From Scytonema hofmannii PCC 7110 (lineage in GTDB: Bacteria > Cyanobacteriota > Cyanobacteriia > Cyanobacteriales > Nostocaceae), in NCBI RefSeq assembly GCF_000346485.2, contig NZ_KQ976354.1, positions 9,368,666 through 9,432,665 on the forward strand: DNA of 64,000 nt. The letters are read 5' to 3'. The notes under the pieces were generated by a model. The model ran no database searches. It saw only the letters and a list, made by a program, of their open reading frames with translations, and was not told the origin of the DNA. Positions 26,698 to 36,424 of the stretch are shown here, piece after piece. The translations under genes and the position numbers were made by a program. Within the stretch, counting starts at the first letter, position 1. Each line of letters opens with the position of its first letter.

Positions 26698-27921
26698 ATG
26701 GACGCTCTGCAATTCCGAACTAATGTTCTAGTAGCTTTTGGTGCTAGCAACAGTGAAATAACAGAACTGCTCGCATATAACCAAAACATATTTGGTCATG
26801 ATAGGTGGCAGTTTCCTCAAACTTTCCCACCTCCAGCAGAACCTTATATCTCAGCTTGGAAACGGTACGTAGCACAAGCTGAAACTGAAGGAGCTTATAC
26901 TGTCTTGAAACAAAGTCTTATCCAACTTCAGTTCCCAATAGTGGCTGGTATGAGTGAAACAAAAACCTATCGTGCCGCGACTCGTCAAGGTAAGCTGTTG
27001 GATAGTATGGCGATACTCTTTCAGAGTCACTTTGTGAACGCAACAGGGTTAATTTTGAGCGAACCCGAAAAACTACAGATTCAGTTGTATCAATCTCTAG
27101 CAGGTTTAATTCCGGCGATCGTGACTGGTAACCGCAAAGATTTTGTGAGCTTAGTACAAGCCCTCACTCAAAAGAACGAACCGCAACCAGTACCTGATTC
27201 TATGGGAGCCTGTATTGTAAGTGGCTACAACAATTGGGAGCGCATACGCCAATATCGGCAGCAGTGGGAGAACCAACAAGCTCAATACTCTGAAACTGAC
27301 TGGAACAACGAATTTAAGCGCTTGATACCGCACAAGGAATTGTATCAAGATCGGTTTATCATTGTCAGTCCCGGTTTTTACAGCAATATAGCTGCAAGCG
27401 ATCTGGGATTGAGTGAAACACAGTGGCAGCAACTTTCTTTAAAAATTCGGTTAGAACATGAATGTACGCATTACTTTACTCGCCGCTTTCTTGGCTCAAT
27501 GCGTAATAACATTTTTGATGAATTAATAGCTGACTATAGAGGTATCGTAGCTGCTATTGAGCACTACCGATCTGACTGGTTTTTACATTTTGTTGGCTTA
27601 GAGTCATTTCCTTTGTACCGTGAGGGTGGCAGGTTACAAAACTATAGGGGCGAACCACCCCTGTCAGACAAAGCATTTAAGATTCTTCAAGCATTAGTTA
27701 AAAGCGCAGCGGAAAACGTAGAATGTTTTGATAAACAATATTCACGACGATCGAGAACTGTAACAGAACAAGTTTTAACATTGATTGCTTTGACGACTCT
27801 AACACTAGAAGAATTAGCTTGTGAATCAGGCAAGTCCTTACTGGAAGATGCTTACTATCGTCAACAGCAACAATTGTTCACTTCTTTGGTTGGCAACGAG
27901 CTGCACGCCGATAAAAACTAA
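26698..27921 (+). CDS. HEXXH-motif protein of the export operon (putative metallopeptidase)
   Basis: A 407-aa protein of a family I recognise only as an uncharacterised companion of NHLM-type transporters. It holds HECTH at residues 254-258, followed by DELIADYRG at 274-282, the spacing of a gluzincin-like zinc site (two His plus a downstream acidic residue). No signal peptide or membrane segment is visible, so it should act in the cytoplasm. It could trim the leader or remove stalled precursors before export, or it could be an inactive relative. ATG 26698 is chosen over TTG 26689; no Shine-Dalgarno is seen. The next gene starts 29 bp after its stop. Confidence 0.6.
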   Translation: MDALQFRTNVLVAFGASNSEITELLAYNQNIFGHDRWQFPQTFPPPAEPYISAWKRYVAQAETEGAYTVLKQSLIQLQFPIVAGMSETKTYRAATRQGKLLDSMAILFQSHFVNATGLILSEPEKLQIQLYQSLAGLIPAIVTGNRKDFVSLVQALTQKNEPQPVPDSMGACIVSGYNNWERIRQYRQQWENQQAQYSETDWNNEFKRLIPHKELYQDRFIIVSPGFYSNIAASDLGLSETQWQQLSLKIRLEHECTHYFTRRFLGSMRNNIFDELIADYRGIVAAIEHYRSDWFLHFVGLESFPLYREGGRLQNYRGEPPLSDKAFKILQALVKSAAENVECFDKQYSRRSRTVTEQVLTLIALTTLTLEELACESGKSLLEDAYYRQQQQLFTSLVGNELHADKN

Positions 27922-27949
27922 CAGCAACCATAGTTCAAAAATTAAGCTT

Positions 27950-29065
27950 ATGACAGAAGTTCTGCTCCAACAGTTAAGTAATAGTGATATTAGCTGGATG
28001 ACTGCCAATGGTCGTCAACAGAGAATTGCTGCTGGCTCAGTCTTGATCCAGCAGCAGAGCAGTCTTGACACTTTTTATCTCATTCTTGAAGGCACTTTAA
28101 GCGCTAGTATCAGCAGAAACCAAGAAAGTACTTTAGCTAGTGTTTTTGCTGCTTTAGAAGATGACAACGACTTAGAGCAAGAAATCGCTCGTTTCTCTAG
28201 TGGCGAGGTGCTAGGTGAAATATCTTTCCTCAACTTCAGCCCCTCAACAACTACGGTAAAAGCAGTAGAAAATTCAGTTGTTCTAGCCTTACCCAGCCAG
28301 CATTTGCTAACAGCACTTCGGCAAGATTTGGAATTTGCAACCCGATTTTACCGTGCGCTTGCCATCCTGCTCTTAGACCGCTTTGAGCGCTTGGTAAGTA
28401 AGTTTACACGTCGTCAAAATATAAAAATTCCGCCTTTGCAAGATGTTCCTTTGCTCTTTGGCGAACTCAGTGATAGTGATATTGACTGGATGATTGAGCA
28501 CAGTCATGTTGAAACGCTTCCTGCTGACAGTGTTCTGATTCGAGCAGGTAGAGCGGTAGAATACCTCTACGTATTACTACATGGAAAAGTGTCAGTTTTT
28601 TTCAGTGGAAATACGCAAAACTCTTTATCCCGTGTTTTTACACTTTTAGAAGATAACGGACAAAGCGACTCCAGCCTTGCACAAGAAATTGCCTCAGTCT
28701 CAAGTGGTGAAATTATTGGTGAAACAGCTTTAATAGATGCACGCTTACCAGCCTATACCTTTAAAGCTGTGGAAAATTCCCAAGTGTTAGCTGTTAAAAA
28801 GCAACAGATCGCGATCAAGCTTCAACAAAATCCAGCTATGGGATCTCGTTTATACCGAGTTATAGCTATGCTTCTTGCTGCTCGGCTCCAAGGACTCATC
28901 AGTCGTTTGGGATATGGTAGAAGCCCTTACCAAGTAGGGCGGAGGTTATCTCAAGATGTTAAATACGAGGATGAAATTGATTTGAATATGATGGACAACC
29001 TTTTTTTAGGAGGTACTAGATTTGACTGGATGCTCAAACGTTTGAAAGTGACCAGTGACCAGTGA
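27950..29065 (+). CDS. Protein with two cyclic-nucleotide-binding-like domains
   Basis: A 371-aa protein made of two related cNMP-binding (CAP effector) folds, about residues 20-140 (FYLILEGTLSASISRN ... SSGEVLGEISFLN) and 180-310 (LYVLLHGKVSVFFSGN ... SSGEIIGETALID). It has no DNA-binding or kinase domain. The same fold occurs N-terminally in the ABC proteins at 32964 and 41641, so it may be an export-complex subunit instead of a classical cAMP regulator. ATG 27950 begins the conserved part (MTEVLLQQLSNSDISWM); the frame opens earlier. The last residues (VTSDQ) and TGA come from the heptamer array. Confidence 0.8.
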   Translation: MTEVLLQQLSNSDISWMTANGRQQRIAAGSVLIQQQSSLDTFYLILEGTLSASISRNQESTLASVFAALEDDNDLEQEIARFSSGEVLGEISFLNFSPSTTTVKAVENSVVLALPSQHLLTALRQDLEFATRFYRALAILLLDRFERLVSKFTRRQNIKIPPLQDVPLLFGELSDSDIDWMIEHSHVETLPADSVLIRAGRAVEYLYVLLHGKVSVFFSGNTQNSLSRVFTLLEDNGQSDSSLAQEIASVSSGEIIGETALIDARLPAYTFKAVENSQVLAVKKQQIAIKLQQNPAMGSRLYRVIAMLLAARLQGLISRLGYGRSPYQVGRRLSQDVKYEDEIDLNMMDNLFLGGTRFDWMLKRLKVTSDQ

Positions 29066-29093
29066 CCAGTGACCAGTGACCAGTGACCAGTGA
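29047..29093. repeat. GACCAGT heptamer array
   Basis: About six and a half GACCAGT units, the same heptamer (other strand) as at 1461-1540. The upstream gene stops inside the array after ...TSDQ. Confidence 0.9.
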
Positions 29094-29142
29094 CAAATAA
29101 CAAATGACGCTCCTCACTACTTAGTTTTACAGGATTATTTAA

Positions 29143-30597
29143 ATGCAAACTCAAGGAAACAAAATTTTTCGTCAGGAAGCTGTAGAACGCTTATCTTCAC
29201 CAGAACGGCTAGACGAGATGATGCGTGTCGTTAGCCGTAACGCCTGGATACCCTTGACTACGATTGGCTGCTTAATTGTTGCAGCTGTTGCTTGGAGTGT
29301 ATTCGGCAGAATTCCAGTTACTGTCAGCGGTCAGGGCGTACTCATCCGACCTCGTAATGTGGTGCCATTTCAAGTGCCAAGTGAAGGTCAAATTTTGACA
29401 CTTAATATTAAACCAGGGCAAACAATTAAGCGAGGGGACGTTATCGGTACTATCGACCAACCCCAACTCAAGCAACAATTACAGCAAGAGCGATCGAAGC
29501 TGACAGAATTGCTCAGACAGAACCAAGAAACTGGTAATTTGCAAAAGCAGTCCATTACGCTCCAACAGCAGAATATAGAGAAGCAGCGAGAAGTGTTACT
29601 GAAAAACCTGCGTACTACTGAGGAGTACGGACCGATTCTGCTTGAAAAAAACCTCAAATCCCTGATACAACGACGTGCAAGTTTACAGCAGAGTTTGGCA
29701 CAAAGCAAAGCCTTAATTCCAACCTTAAAAAAACGGTTCGAGATTCGACGTCAGCTTAGAGATCAAGGAGCCATTAACGAAGATACGCTGTTGCAAGTTC
29801 AACAAGACTATACCGACAGTCTGACAAAAGTGTCAGATTTAGAAGCGCAGCTTAAAGAAATTGATAGCCAAGAATCCCAAGCACAAGCTGAGTATTTAAA
29901 AAATCTTAACTCCATTAAAGAAATTAATACCCAAATTCAAAATCTGGATGTACAAATAGCTCAGTTAGCGCAACAAAATCGAGAGCAATTGATTAATAAA
30001 AGCAATCAAGCCCAAGAAACCAAGCGTCGGATTGCTCAACTAGAGTTGGAGTTAGCTAAAAAAAGCAAAATAACCAGTCAATACAATGGTCGAGTGCTAG
30101 AAGTGGCTACTGCTCCAGGTCAAGCGATCGGAGCTGGTTCGCGCATTGCGTCAATTGAAATTGAAGATAACAACGCTCAACTGATGAGTGTCATTTATCT
30201 TGCTGACAAAGACGGCAAACAAATTCAGCCAAAAATGCCCGTACAAGTCACTCCTAGCACAGTCAAGCGCGAACGCTTTGGCGGTATTGTTGGGAAAGTC
30301 ACTCAGGTTACGCCATTTCCAGTGACAAACCAAGATATTGCAGCAATTATCGGTAACGAAAATTTGGCAAACAGTATTACGCAAAATCTGTCCAGTACTG
30401 GTAGCGCCACCATACAAGTCTTTGCTGAATTAGAATTAGACCCAAACACCACCAGTGGCTACAAATGGTCTTCTTCTAAAGGACCATCACTCGAAATTTC
30501 ATCAGGTACCACCACACAAGTCCGGATACAAGTTGGGCAACAAGCACCCATTTCCTACGTAATTCCTATCTTTAAGTCTCTAACTGGTGTTTATTAA
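29143..30597 (+). CDS. NHLM-type HlyD-like secretion adaptor
   Basis: A 484-aa membrane-fusion protein with one transmembrane segment (about residues 36-55, WIPLTTIGCLIVAAVAWSVF), a split biotinyl-lipoyl domain (VSGQGVLIRPRNVVPFQVPS and ITSQYNGRVLEVATAPGQAI), and a long coiled coil between (about 105-310). It matches the adaptor that accompanies NHLP precursors and NHLM exporters and joins the inner-membrane exporter to the outer envelope. An AGGA stands 8-9 bp before ATG 29143. The two exporter genes follow on the same strand. Confidence 0.88.
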   Translation: MQTQGNKIFRQEAVERLSSPERLDEMMRVVSRNAWIPLTTIGCLIVAAVAWSVFGRIPVTVSGQGVLIRPRNVVPFQVPSEGQILTLNIKPGQTIKRGDVIGTIDQPQLKQQLQQERSKLTELLRQNQETGNLQKQSITLQQQNIEKQREVLLKNLRTTEEYGPILLEKNLKSLIQRRASLQQSLAQSKALIPTLKKRFEIRRQLRDQGAINEDTLLQVQQDYTDSLTKVSDLEAQLKEIDSQESQAQAEYLKNLNSIKEINTQIQNLDVQIAQLAQQNREQLINKSNQAQETKRRIAQLELELAKKSKITSQYNGRVLEVATAPGQAIGAGSRIASIEIEDNNAQLMSVIYLADKDGKQIQPKMPVQVTPSTVKRERFGGIVGKVTQVTPFPVTNQDIAAIIGNENLANSITQNLSSTGSATIQVFAELELDPNTTSGYKWSSSKGPSLEISSGTTTQVRIQVGQQAPISYVIPIFKSLTGVY

Positions 30598-30601
30598 AAA
30601 A

Positions 30602-30734
30602 CGTTAGTGGTTAGTTGATAGTTGTTAGTTGATAGTTGATAGTTGTTAGTTGTTATTAGCTACTAACCACCAACCACTAACCACTAACCACCAACCACTA
30701 ACAACTAACCACTAACAACTAACCACTAACCAAA
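30602..30734. repeat. Self-complementary GTTAGTGGTTAGT/ACTAACCACTAACC array
   Basis: TTAGTGG and TAGTTGA units followed by their complements, ACCACTAACC. The array could form a hairpin of well over 50 bases. It fills the gap between the adaptor and C39 exporter genes and abuts the exporter start, leaving no room for an ordinary Shine-Dalgarno. Confidence 0.9.
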
Positions 30735-30736
30735 TT

Positions 30737-32971
30737 ATGCTTTTCAGTTTAAATTTAAAGTTTTGGCGACAGCGTCCATCTCATGTACGTACTCCTACAG
30801 TTCTCCAAATGGAGGCGGTGGAATGCGGCGCTGCTAGCTTGGGAATGATTTTAGGCTACTACGGTCGCATTGTCCCCTTAACTGAATTGCGACGTGAGTG
30901 CGGGGTTTCGCGAGATGGAAGTAAAGCATCTAATGTATTGAAAGCAGCTAGACTTTACGGTTTAGATGCGAAAGGTTTCAAAAAGTCTATAGAAGACTTA
31001 AAAAATTTGCGCCCTCCATACATTGTTTTTTGGAACTTCAATCATTTTTTGGTAGTGGAGGGGTTTTCTAAAGACCGTGCTTATGTTAACGATCCAGGCG
31101 GTGGGCGCAGGTCAATGTCTATGGAGGAATTTGATGAAGCCTATACTGGTGTCGTTTTATTGATGGAGCCAGGAGCAGAATTTAAGAAGGGTGGAAGGAA
31201 AAAAAATATTGCTATTGCGTTAGTTTCACGTCTGAAAAGCTCTCGTGGAGCAATTATATTTTGTTTATTAGCAGGGTTATTACTGACAATTCCTCGTTTG
31301 GCTGTGCCAGCTTTTACTCAAGTCTTTGTTGATGAAATTCTTGTAGAAAATCGTCAAGAGTGGTTAAAACCTTTGTTAATAGGAATGCTATTGACTGCCT
31401 TGGGTCAAGGGCTGCTCGCACGGATGAGGCTGCTTTATTTACGACGATTAATGATCAAGCTGTCGGTTTCTATGTCAGGACAGTTTCTTTGGCATACTTT
31501 GCGCTTACCAATTGGGTTTTACGCTCAACGTTTCACAGGTGAAATTAGCAGTCGTAACGAACTTAATGATAAAGTTGCTGACGTCCTATCTGGACGGCTT
31601 GCTACCACAGTCATTGATACAGTCATGATCGTCTTTTACGCTCTAATTATGATTTTGTACGACTGGATCTTGACGCTTGTCGCTGTTTTCTTTGCTGCAT
31701 TCAACTTTTTTGCACTGCAATCTTTATCGCGTAACCGTGTTGATGCCAGTATGAAAGTTGCTCAGGAAACGGGCAAAGTTGCTGGCGTTGCTATTAGTGG
31801 AATTCAGTCCATGGAAACGGTTAAGGCTAGCGGCTTGGAGTTCGATCTATTCTCTAAGTTTGCTGGATATTATGCCAAAACACTTAATGCTCAGCAACAA
31901 TTGGCATTCCCTACCCAAATGCTGACAACATTGCCTACATTATTAACGGCATTAGCAACAGCCTCTATCCTAGTTGTTGGAGGTTTCCGAGTCATGAATG
32001 GTAGTTTGAGTATCGGGATGCTAGTCGCCTATCAATCTCTTACAAGGGAATTTCTTGAGCCAGTTAACAATCTCATGAATTTTGGCAGTACGTTACAGGA
32101 GCTAGAAGCAGATCTCAACCGACTTGATGATGTTCTTCAGAACCCCACTGACTCCGAATCCGATCGCACTTCTGAGAGTGAAGGAAATCCCGTGCATACT
32201 ATCGCACAAGATTCGTTTCAGTTGCAAGGTTACGTAGAATTACGCAATCTTTCCTTTGGCTACAGCCGTTTGGAACCTCCTTTGATCGAAAAATTAAATG
32301 TGGTTTTGAAGCCCGGTTATCGGGTAGCGTTTGTAGGAGGTAGTGGTTCGGGTAAGTCTACAGTTGCCAAACTCGTTACGGGTTTATACCAGCCATGGGG
32401 AGGTGAAATTTTGCTTGATGGAATACCTCGAACCCAAATTCCACGTTCCGTTCTTGCTAATTCTTTAGCAATGGTTGAGCAAGATATCTTTCTGTTTGCT
32501 GGAACAGTTCGAGAAAATTTAACCCTTTGGGATTCAACTGTTCCAGAATCGGATTTAGTGCAGGCATGTATTGATGCAGAAATTCATGACCTGATCCTAA
32601 ATATGCCAGGAGGATATGACGCGCCTTTGTTAGAGGGGGGAGTCAACATGAGCGGAGGACAGCGCCAGCGCTTAGAAATTGCCAGGGCTTTAGTCAGGAA
32701 TCCAAGAGTATTAGTGCTTGATGAGGCAACAAGTGCTCTTGATGCAGAAACAGAGTTGATTATCGATCGGAACTTGCGGCGACGTGGTTGTACGTGTATT
32801 GTAGTCGCTCACCGACTCAGTACAATTCGGGATTGTGATGAAATTATTGTGCTCGATCGTGGCAAAGTTGTGCAAAGAGGTACCCACGAGCAATTACGTA
32901 CACTCAGGGGAACATATGCTCGTTTGGTCAGCATTGAAGAGAAACAAAAAGAAACGGTAAGCCATGCTTGA
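30737..32971 (+). CDS. NHLM peptidase-containing ABC exporter (C39 PCAT)
   Basis: A 744-aa exporter. The N-terminal C39 cysteine peptidase (about 18-150) is intact: Gln24, Cys30 (QMEAVECGAASL), His103 (FNHFLVV) and Asp119 (VNDPGGG). A six-helix exporter domain follows (about 170-450), then an ATPase domain with Walker A GGSGSGKST, signature MSGGQRQRLEIAR and Walker B VLVLDEATSALD. C39 exporters cut after a double glycine and export the core, which fits the VAGG site in the precursor at 19708-20076. It overlaps the next exporter gene by 8 bp, which implies coupled translation and a heteromeric pair. Confidence 0.93.
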   Translation: MLFSLNLKFWRQRPSHVRTPTVLQMEAVECGAASLGMILGYYGRIVPLTELRRECGVSRDGSKASNVLKAARLYGLDAKGFKKSIEDLKNLRPPYIVFWNFNHFLVVEGFSKDRAYVNDPGGGRRSMSMEEFDEAYTGVVLLMEPGAEFKKGGRKKNIAIALVSRLKSSRGAIIFCLLAGLLLTIPRLAVPAFTQVFVDEILVENRQEWLKPLLIGMLLTALGQGLLARMRLLYLRRLMIKLSVSMSGQFLWHTLRLPIGFYAQRFTGEISSRNELNDKVADVLSGRLATTVIDTVMIVFYALIMILYDWILTLVAVFFAAFNFFALQSLSRNRVDASMKVAQETGKVAGVAISGIQSMETVKASGLEFDLFSKFAGYYAKTLNAQQQLAFPTQMLTTLPTLLTALATASILVVGGFRVMNGSLSIGMLVAYQSLTREFLEPVNNLMNFGSTLQELEADLNRLDDVLQNPTDSESDRTSESEGNPVHTIAQDSFQLQGYVELRNLSFGYSRLEPPLIEKLNVVLKPGYRVAFVGGSGSGKSTVAKLVTGLYQPWGGEILLDGIPRTQIPRSVLANSLAMVEQDIFLFAGTVRENLTLWDSTVPESDLVQACIDAEIHDLILNMPGGYDAPLLEGGVNMSGGQRQRLEIARALVRNPRVLVLDEATSALDAETELIIDRNLRRRGCTCIVVAHRLSTIRDCDEIIVLDRGKVVQRGTHEQLRTLRGTYARLVSIEEKQKETVSHA

Positions 32972-35861
32972 ATTAAATCTTAATGAAAAAATATATCATA
33001 TAAAAGGTAACGAACCACTGCTGTTGAACGACCCGCAAACGTTTTGGGTCGTTCAATCTGGTACTCTTGTACTGTTTGCGACTCAAGTTGAAAAAGGAGA
33101 ACCAAAGGGTCATCGTCGCTACTTGTTTAGTGTAGGTACAGGTGATGCGCTATTTGGTTCAGAGCTTTGGGAGCAATGGGGTATTCTGGCAGTGGCTTTA
33201 GAAGAAACAGAATTACTACCACTACCGATAGCAGATTTTACTGCTGGTTCTACAGCAGCTCGTGTTGAGGCGATCGCTCTTGTTGAAGGTTGGATCGAAA
33301 ACTTGGGGAATGTCGTCAGTAAGGCTCAATTAGTTGTTCCCATGAATGTGGAACACATCAATAACTCACACTACTTGTCTTTACAGAAAGAACAGACGCT
33401 CTCATGCTCTGTAAATGAAGTTGTTTGGGTACATCTAGATGATGGCAGTGTCAAGTGGATGGGAATTGAGGGACTGACGTTAAACAAGACCTCAACAGTC
33501 TTTCCCCTAGCCTCTGGTATGTGGTTGGAGGCAAAAGAGTTAACAGAATTACATATTGCGCGAACACGAGATTTAGAAAATATTGAGCAAATACCGAATA
33601 GTTTAGCTCAATTGCATACTTACTTTTTCCACTACTTGAATTTACTGGTTCTTAAGAACAAAGAACGGGATTTTCGCCTTTTTCTAGAACGTCAACAATT
33701 AAATAGCCAAGCGACAGAGGTAGCACTCGGAGAGTTAACCACGGTTTTAGAACCACAAAAAACTGCTTATTTTCAGGAAGGAACACCACTGTTAATTGCT
33801 ACAGGAGCCGTCGGTCGAGCATTAGGAATTACAATTCATCCTCCCGCTCAATCGGAAGACCTCAATCGTGTGAAAGATCCATTAGAAGCAATTGCTCGAG
33901 CATCACAATTTCGTACCCGTCGAGTGCTCTTAGCAGGTGATTGGTGGAAAGAGGAGCACGGTCCATTATTGGCTTACACTGAACCAGACAAAAACCCGGT
34001 AGCATTGTTACCAAATAAGGGCAATCGTTACGTTTTATTTGACCCTGTAGAACGAAGTCGCAAGCTAGTCACTCCAGCGATCGCAAAAACGCTATCGCTA
34101 GAAGCCCAAATGTTCTACCGACCATTGCCAATATTGGTTCGCAACGCCCTGGAATTATTCCAGTTTGGGACTAGGGGTAATACCAAAGAAATGGTAGGTG
34201 TATTCTTGCTGGGGGTATTAGGAACTCTCATGGGAATGGTCACACCCCAAGCAACAGCAATGTTAGTGAATGATGCCATTCCTGACAGCGATCGCGTCCT
34301 ATTATTACAAATTGGGCTGGGATTATTTGCTGCAGCGTTTGGACAAGCAGCATTTCAACTTGCTCAAGGCATATTATCGTTACGAGTTGAAAACTCTGCT
34401 GATGCTTCCTTACAGCCAGCTGTATGGGATCGATTGCTCAATCTTAAACCCGCGTTTTTTCGCACTTACTCCTCAGGTGACCTACTGACTCGCGTGTTAG
34501 CAGTCACTCAAATTCGCAGTCAACTCAGTGGCGCTACTCAACGGACTCTCTTGAGTTCAATTTTTTCCCTGTTAAATTTAGGGCTGATGTTCGTTTATAG
34601 CGTACCTCTCGCTCTAGTGGGCATAGGTTTAACCCTTGTAGCAGTCATCGTAACAGTGACTTCTAGCACAATGCTGGTACGTAAAAATCGGCAACAAGAG
34701 ACAGTGGATGGTGAAATTAACGGGCTAACTGTGGAATTGATTAACGGGGTATCAAAGCTGCGAGTCGCAGCAGCAGAAGGGCGGGCTTTTGCTGCTTGGG
34801 CAAAGAAGTACAGCTGGAGAACCAAAATTAAAGCTGGTATTAAACGAATTGATGACAGTGTAACCGTATTTAATGAAGCACTACCGTTGATAAGTTCTGT
34901 ACTTCTATTCTGGTTTGCAATCCTGTTTATTCAAGCAGCTCAAGCCAAAGGCGGTAGTGGGCTAAATATGGGTACATTTTTAGCTTTTAACGCAGCTTTT
35001 GGAACTTTCATCTCTGGCGTAACGGACTTAAGCAATACTCTGACCGACATTTTAGGAATTGTCCCCTTGTGGGAGAGAGCCAAGCCCATTATTCAAGGGA
35101 CGCCAGAATCCGATCCGACTAAAGCCGATCCAGGTCGATTAACAGGGAGAATTCACTTAGAGCATCTCACGTTCCGCTACCGTGATGATGGACCTTTAAC
35201 TCTCGATGATGTCACCATATATGCAGAACCAGGAGAATTTATTGCCTTTGTTGGTCCGAGTGGCAGTGGCAAATCAACTATATTTCGTTTGTTATTAGGA
35301 TTTGAGACACCGCTCAGTGGAACTGTTTATTACGATGGTCAAGATTTGTCAGGATTAGACATCCAAGCGGTACGAAGACAGTTGGGAGTCGTATTGCAAA
35401 ATGGTCGAATAAACTCAGGATCGTTATTTGAAAATATTACTTGTGGAGCATTGGTAACCCTAGATGAAGCTTGGCAAGCGTCACGGATGGCAGGGTTTGC
35501 TGAGGATATTGAGCAATTGCCAATGGGGATGCATACTGTCATTAGCGAGGGTGGTACAAATCTTTCAGGAGGACAACGACAACGGCTATTGATTGCTCGT
35601 GCTCTTTTGTTAAAGCCGAAAATTATTCTTATGGATGAGGCGACTAGTGCTCTGGACAATCGCACCCAAGCAATTGTGACTGAGAGTTTAGACAAGATGA
35701 ATGCTACCCGAATAGTCATTGCTCACCGCCTCAGTACTATCCGCAACGCCGATCGCATTTATGTTATTGAAGCAGGTCGCTTGGTAGAAGTAGGTTCTTA
35801 TGAGACACTGGTTAAACAAAAAGGGTTATTTGCTCGACTCGTAGCACGACAATTAGATTGA
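32964..35861 (+). CDS. NHLM second ABC exporter subunit with N-terminal cNMP-like region
   Basis: A 965-aa protein. Residues 1-130 resemble a cNMP-binding fold, a poorly defined middle region follows (about 130-410), then exporter transmembrane helices (about 415-710) and an ATPase domain (about 725-960) with Walker A GPSGSGKST, signature LSGGQRQRLLIAR and Walker B IILMDEATSALD. There is no C39 domain. In NHLM systems this subunit pairs with the peptidase-bearing exporter. ATG 32964 lies inside the preceding gene (8-bp overlap). Confidence 0.9.
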   Translation: MLELNLNEKIYHIKGNEPLLLNDPQTFWVVQSGTLVLFATQVEKGEPKGHRRYLFSVGTGDALFGSELWEQWGILAVALEETELLPLPIADFTAGSTAARVEAIALVEGWIENLGNVVSKAQLVVPMNVEHINNSHYLSLQKEQTLSCSVNEVVWVHLDDGSVKWMGIEGLTLNKTSTVFPLASGMWLEAKELTELHIARTRDLENIEQIPNSLAQLHTYFFHYLNLLVLKNKERDFRLFLERQQLNSQATEVALGELTTVLEPQKTAYFQEGTPLLIATGAVGRALGITIHPPAQSEDLNRVKDPLEAIARASQFRTRRVLLAGDWWKEEHGPLLAYTEPDKNPVALLPNKGNRYVLFDPVERSRKLVTPAIAKTLSLEAQMFYRPLPILVRNALELFQFGTRGNTKEMVGVFLLGVLGTLMGMVTPQATAMLVNDAIPDSDRVLLLQIGLGLFAAAFGQAAFQLAQGILSLRVENSADASLQPAVWDRLLNLKPAFFRTYSSGDLLTRVLAVTQIRSQLSGATQRTLLSSIFSLLNLGLMFVYSVPLALVGIGLTLVAVIVTVTSSTMLVRKNRQQETVDGEINGLTVELINGVSKLRVAAAEGRAFAAWAKKYSWRTKIKAGIKRIDDSVTVFNEALPLISSVLLFWFAILFIQAAQAKGGSGLNMGTFLAFNAAFGTFISGVTDLSNTLTDILGIVPLWERAKPIIQGTPESDPTKADPGRLTGRIHLEHLTFRYRDDGPLTLDDVTIYAEPGEFIAFVGPSGSGKSTIFRLLLGFETPLSGTVYYDGQDLSGLDIQAVRRQLGVVLQNGRINSGSLFENITCGALVTLDEAWQASRMAGFAEDIEQLPMGMHTVISEGGTNLSGGQRQRLLIARALLLKPKIILMDEATSALDNRTQAIVTESLDKMNATRIVIAHRLSTIRNADRIYVIEAGRLVEVGSYETLVKQKGLFARLVARQLD

Positions 35862-35937
35862 TGAGTTCGGCGAAGTTAAAACAGACCTCACCCCAAACCC
35901 CGCTCTTTGGGATTTCCAACAAATAAATTACCTAATC

Positions 35938-36071
35938 TTGTGGTACGGGCGTCCCGCCCGTCACTAGTATAGAACGGGCGGGGACGCCCGTACCACAAGA
36001 GATATTTGAAGACTTTTTTCATAGAACGGGCGGGGACGCCCGTACCACAAGAGATATTTGAAGACTTTTTT
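35938..36071. repeat. GC-rich inverted repeat plus two 51-bp direct repeats
   Basis: TTGTGGTACGGGCGTCCC pairs with GGGACGCCCGTACCACAA further on to form a large hairpin after the exporter operon. A 51-bp unit (35969-36019, 36021-36071) then occurs twice with identical sequence, each ending GAAGACTTTTTT. The hairpin plus T tract would make a good terminator for the operon. Confidence 0.75.
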
Positions 36072-36424
36072 ATTTGGAAGTCTCTTAAGTTTATTTACTC
36101 ACGTCTTAGTATATCCGGTAACCACAAAAGCATGAGTATTAAAAAGCAGACTATAACTAAGCCGACACTAAATTGTATAGAGTTATTCATTGCGGTTACC
36201 CTCTAAATAAAATTCACCAAAAAACTCGAACAAAAAAATTTTCTTTAATTGCTAAAAAAGATTATTGATATTTATATTAGCATAACCACATTCTTTATCG
36301 GAGTTTGCTTGCCGATTGGAATTAATGTCCCTAAGTCGAGTTTCTAAATAGCTTCTATTTTTCAACACAGTTAATTAGTTTGTTTATAATTGCTTGAATC
36401 GTTACTACTTATCAACTCAATATG
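36072..36424. other. 353-bp AT-rich gap without a gene
   Basis: No convincing frame, hairpin or RNA gene is seen. It separates the plus-strand export operon from the convergent kinase gene. A short frame reaching into it (36006-36206) begins in the repeat and looks spurious. Confidence 0.5.

Noticed and set aside
29047-30734. Heptamer arrays considered as CRISPR
   Set aside because: Units are 7 bp and contiguous, with no spacers; no cas gene is in the window.
36006-36206. 66-aa plus-strand frame after the export operon
   Set aside because: It begins inside the GC-rich direct repeat, has no Shine-Dalgarno and no recognisable feature.
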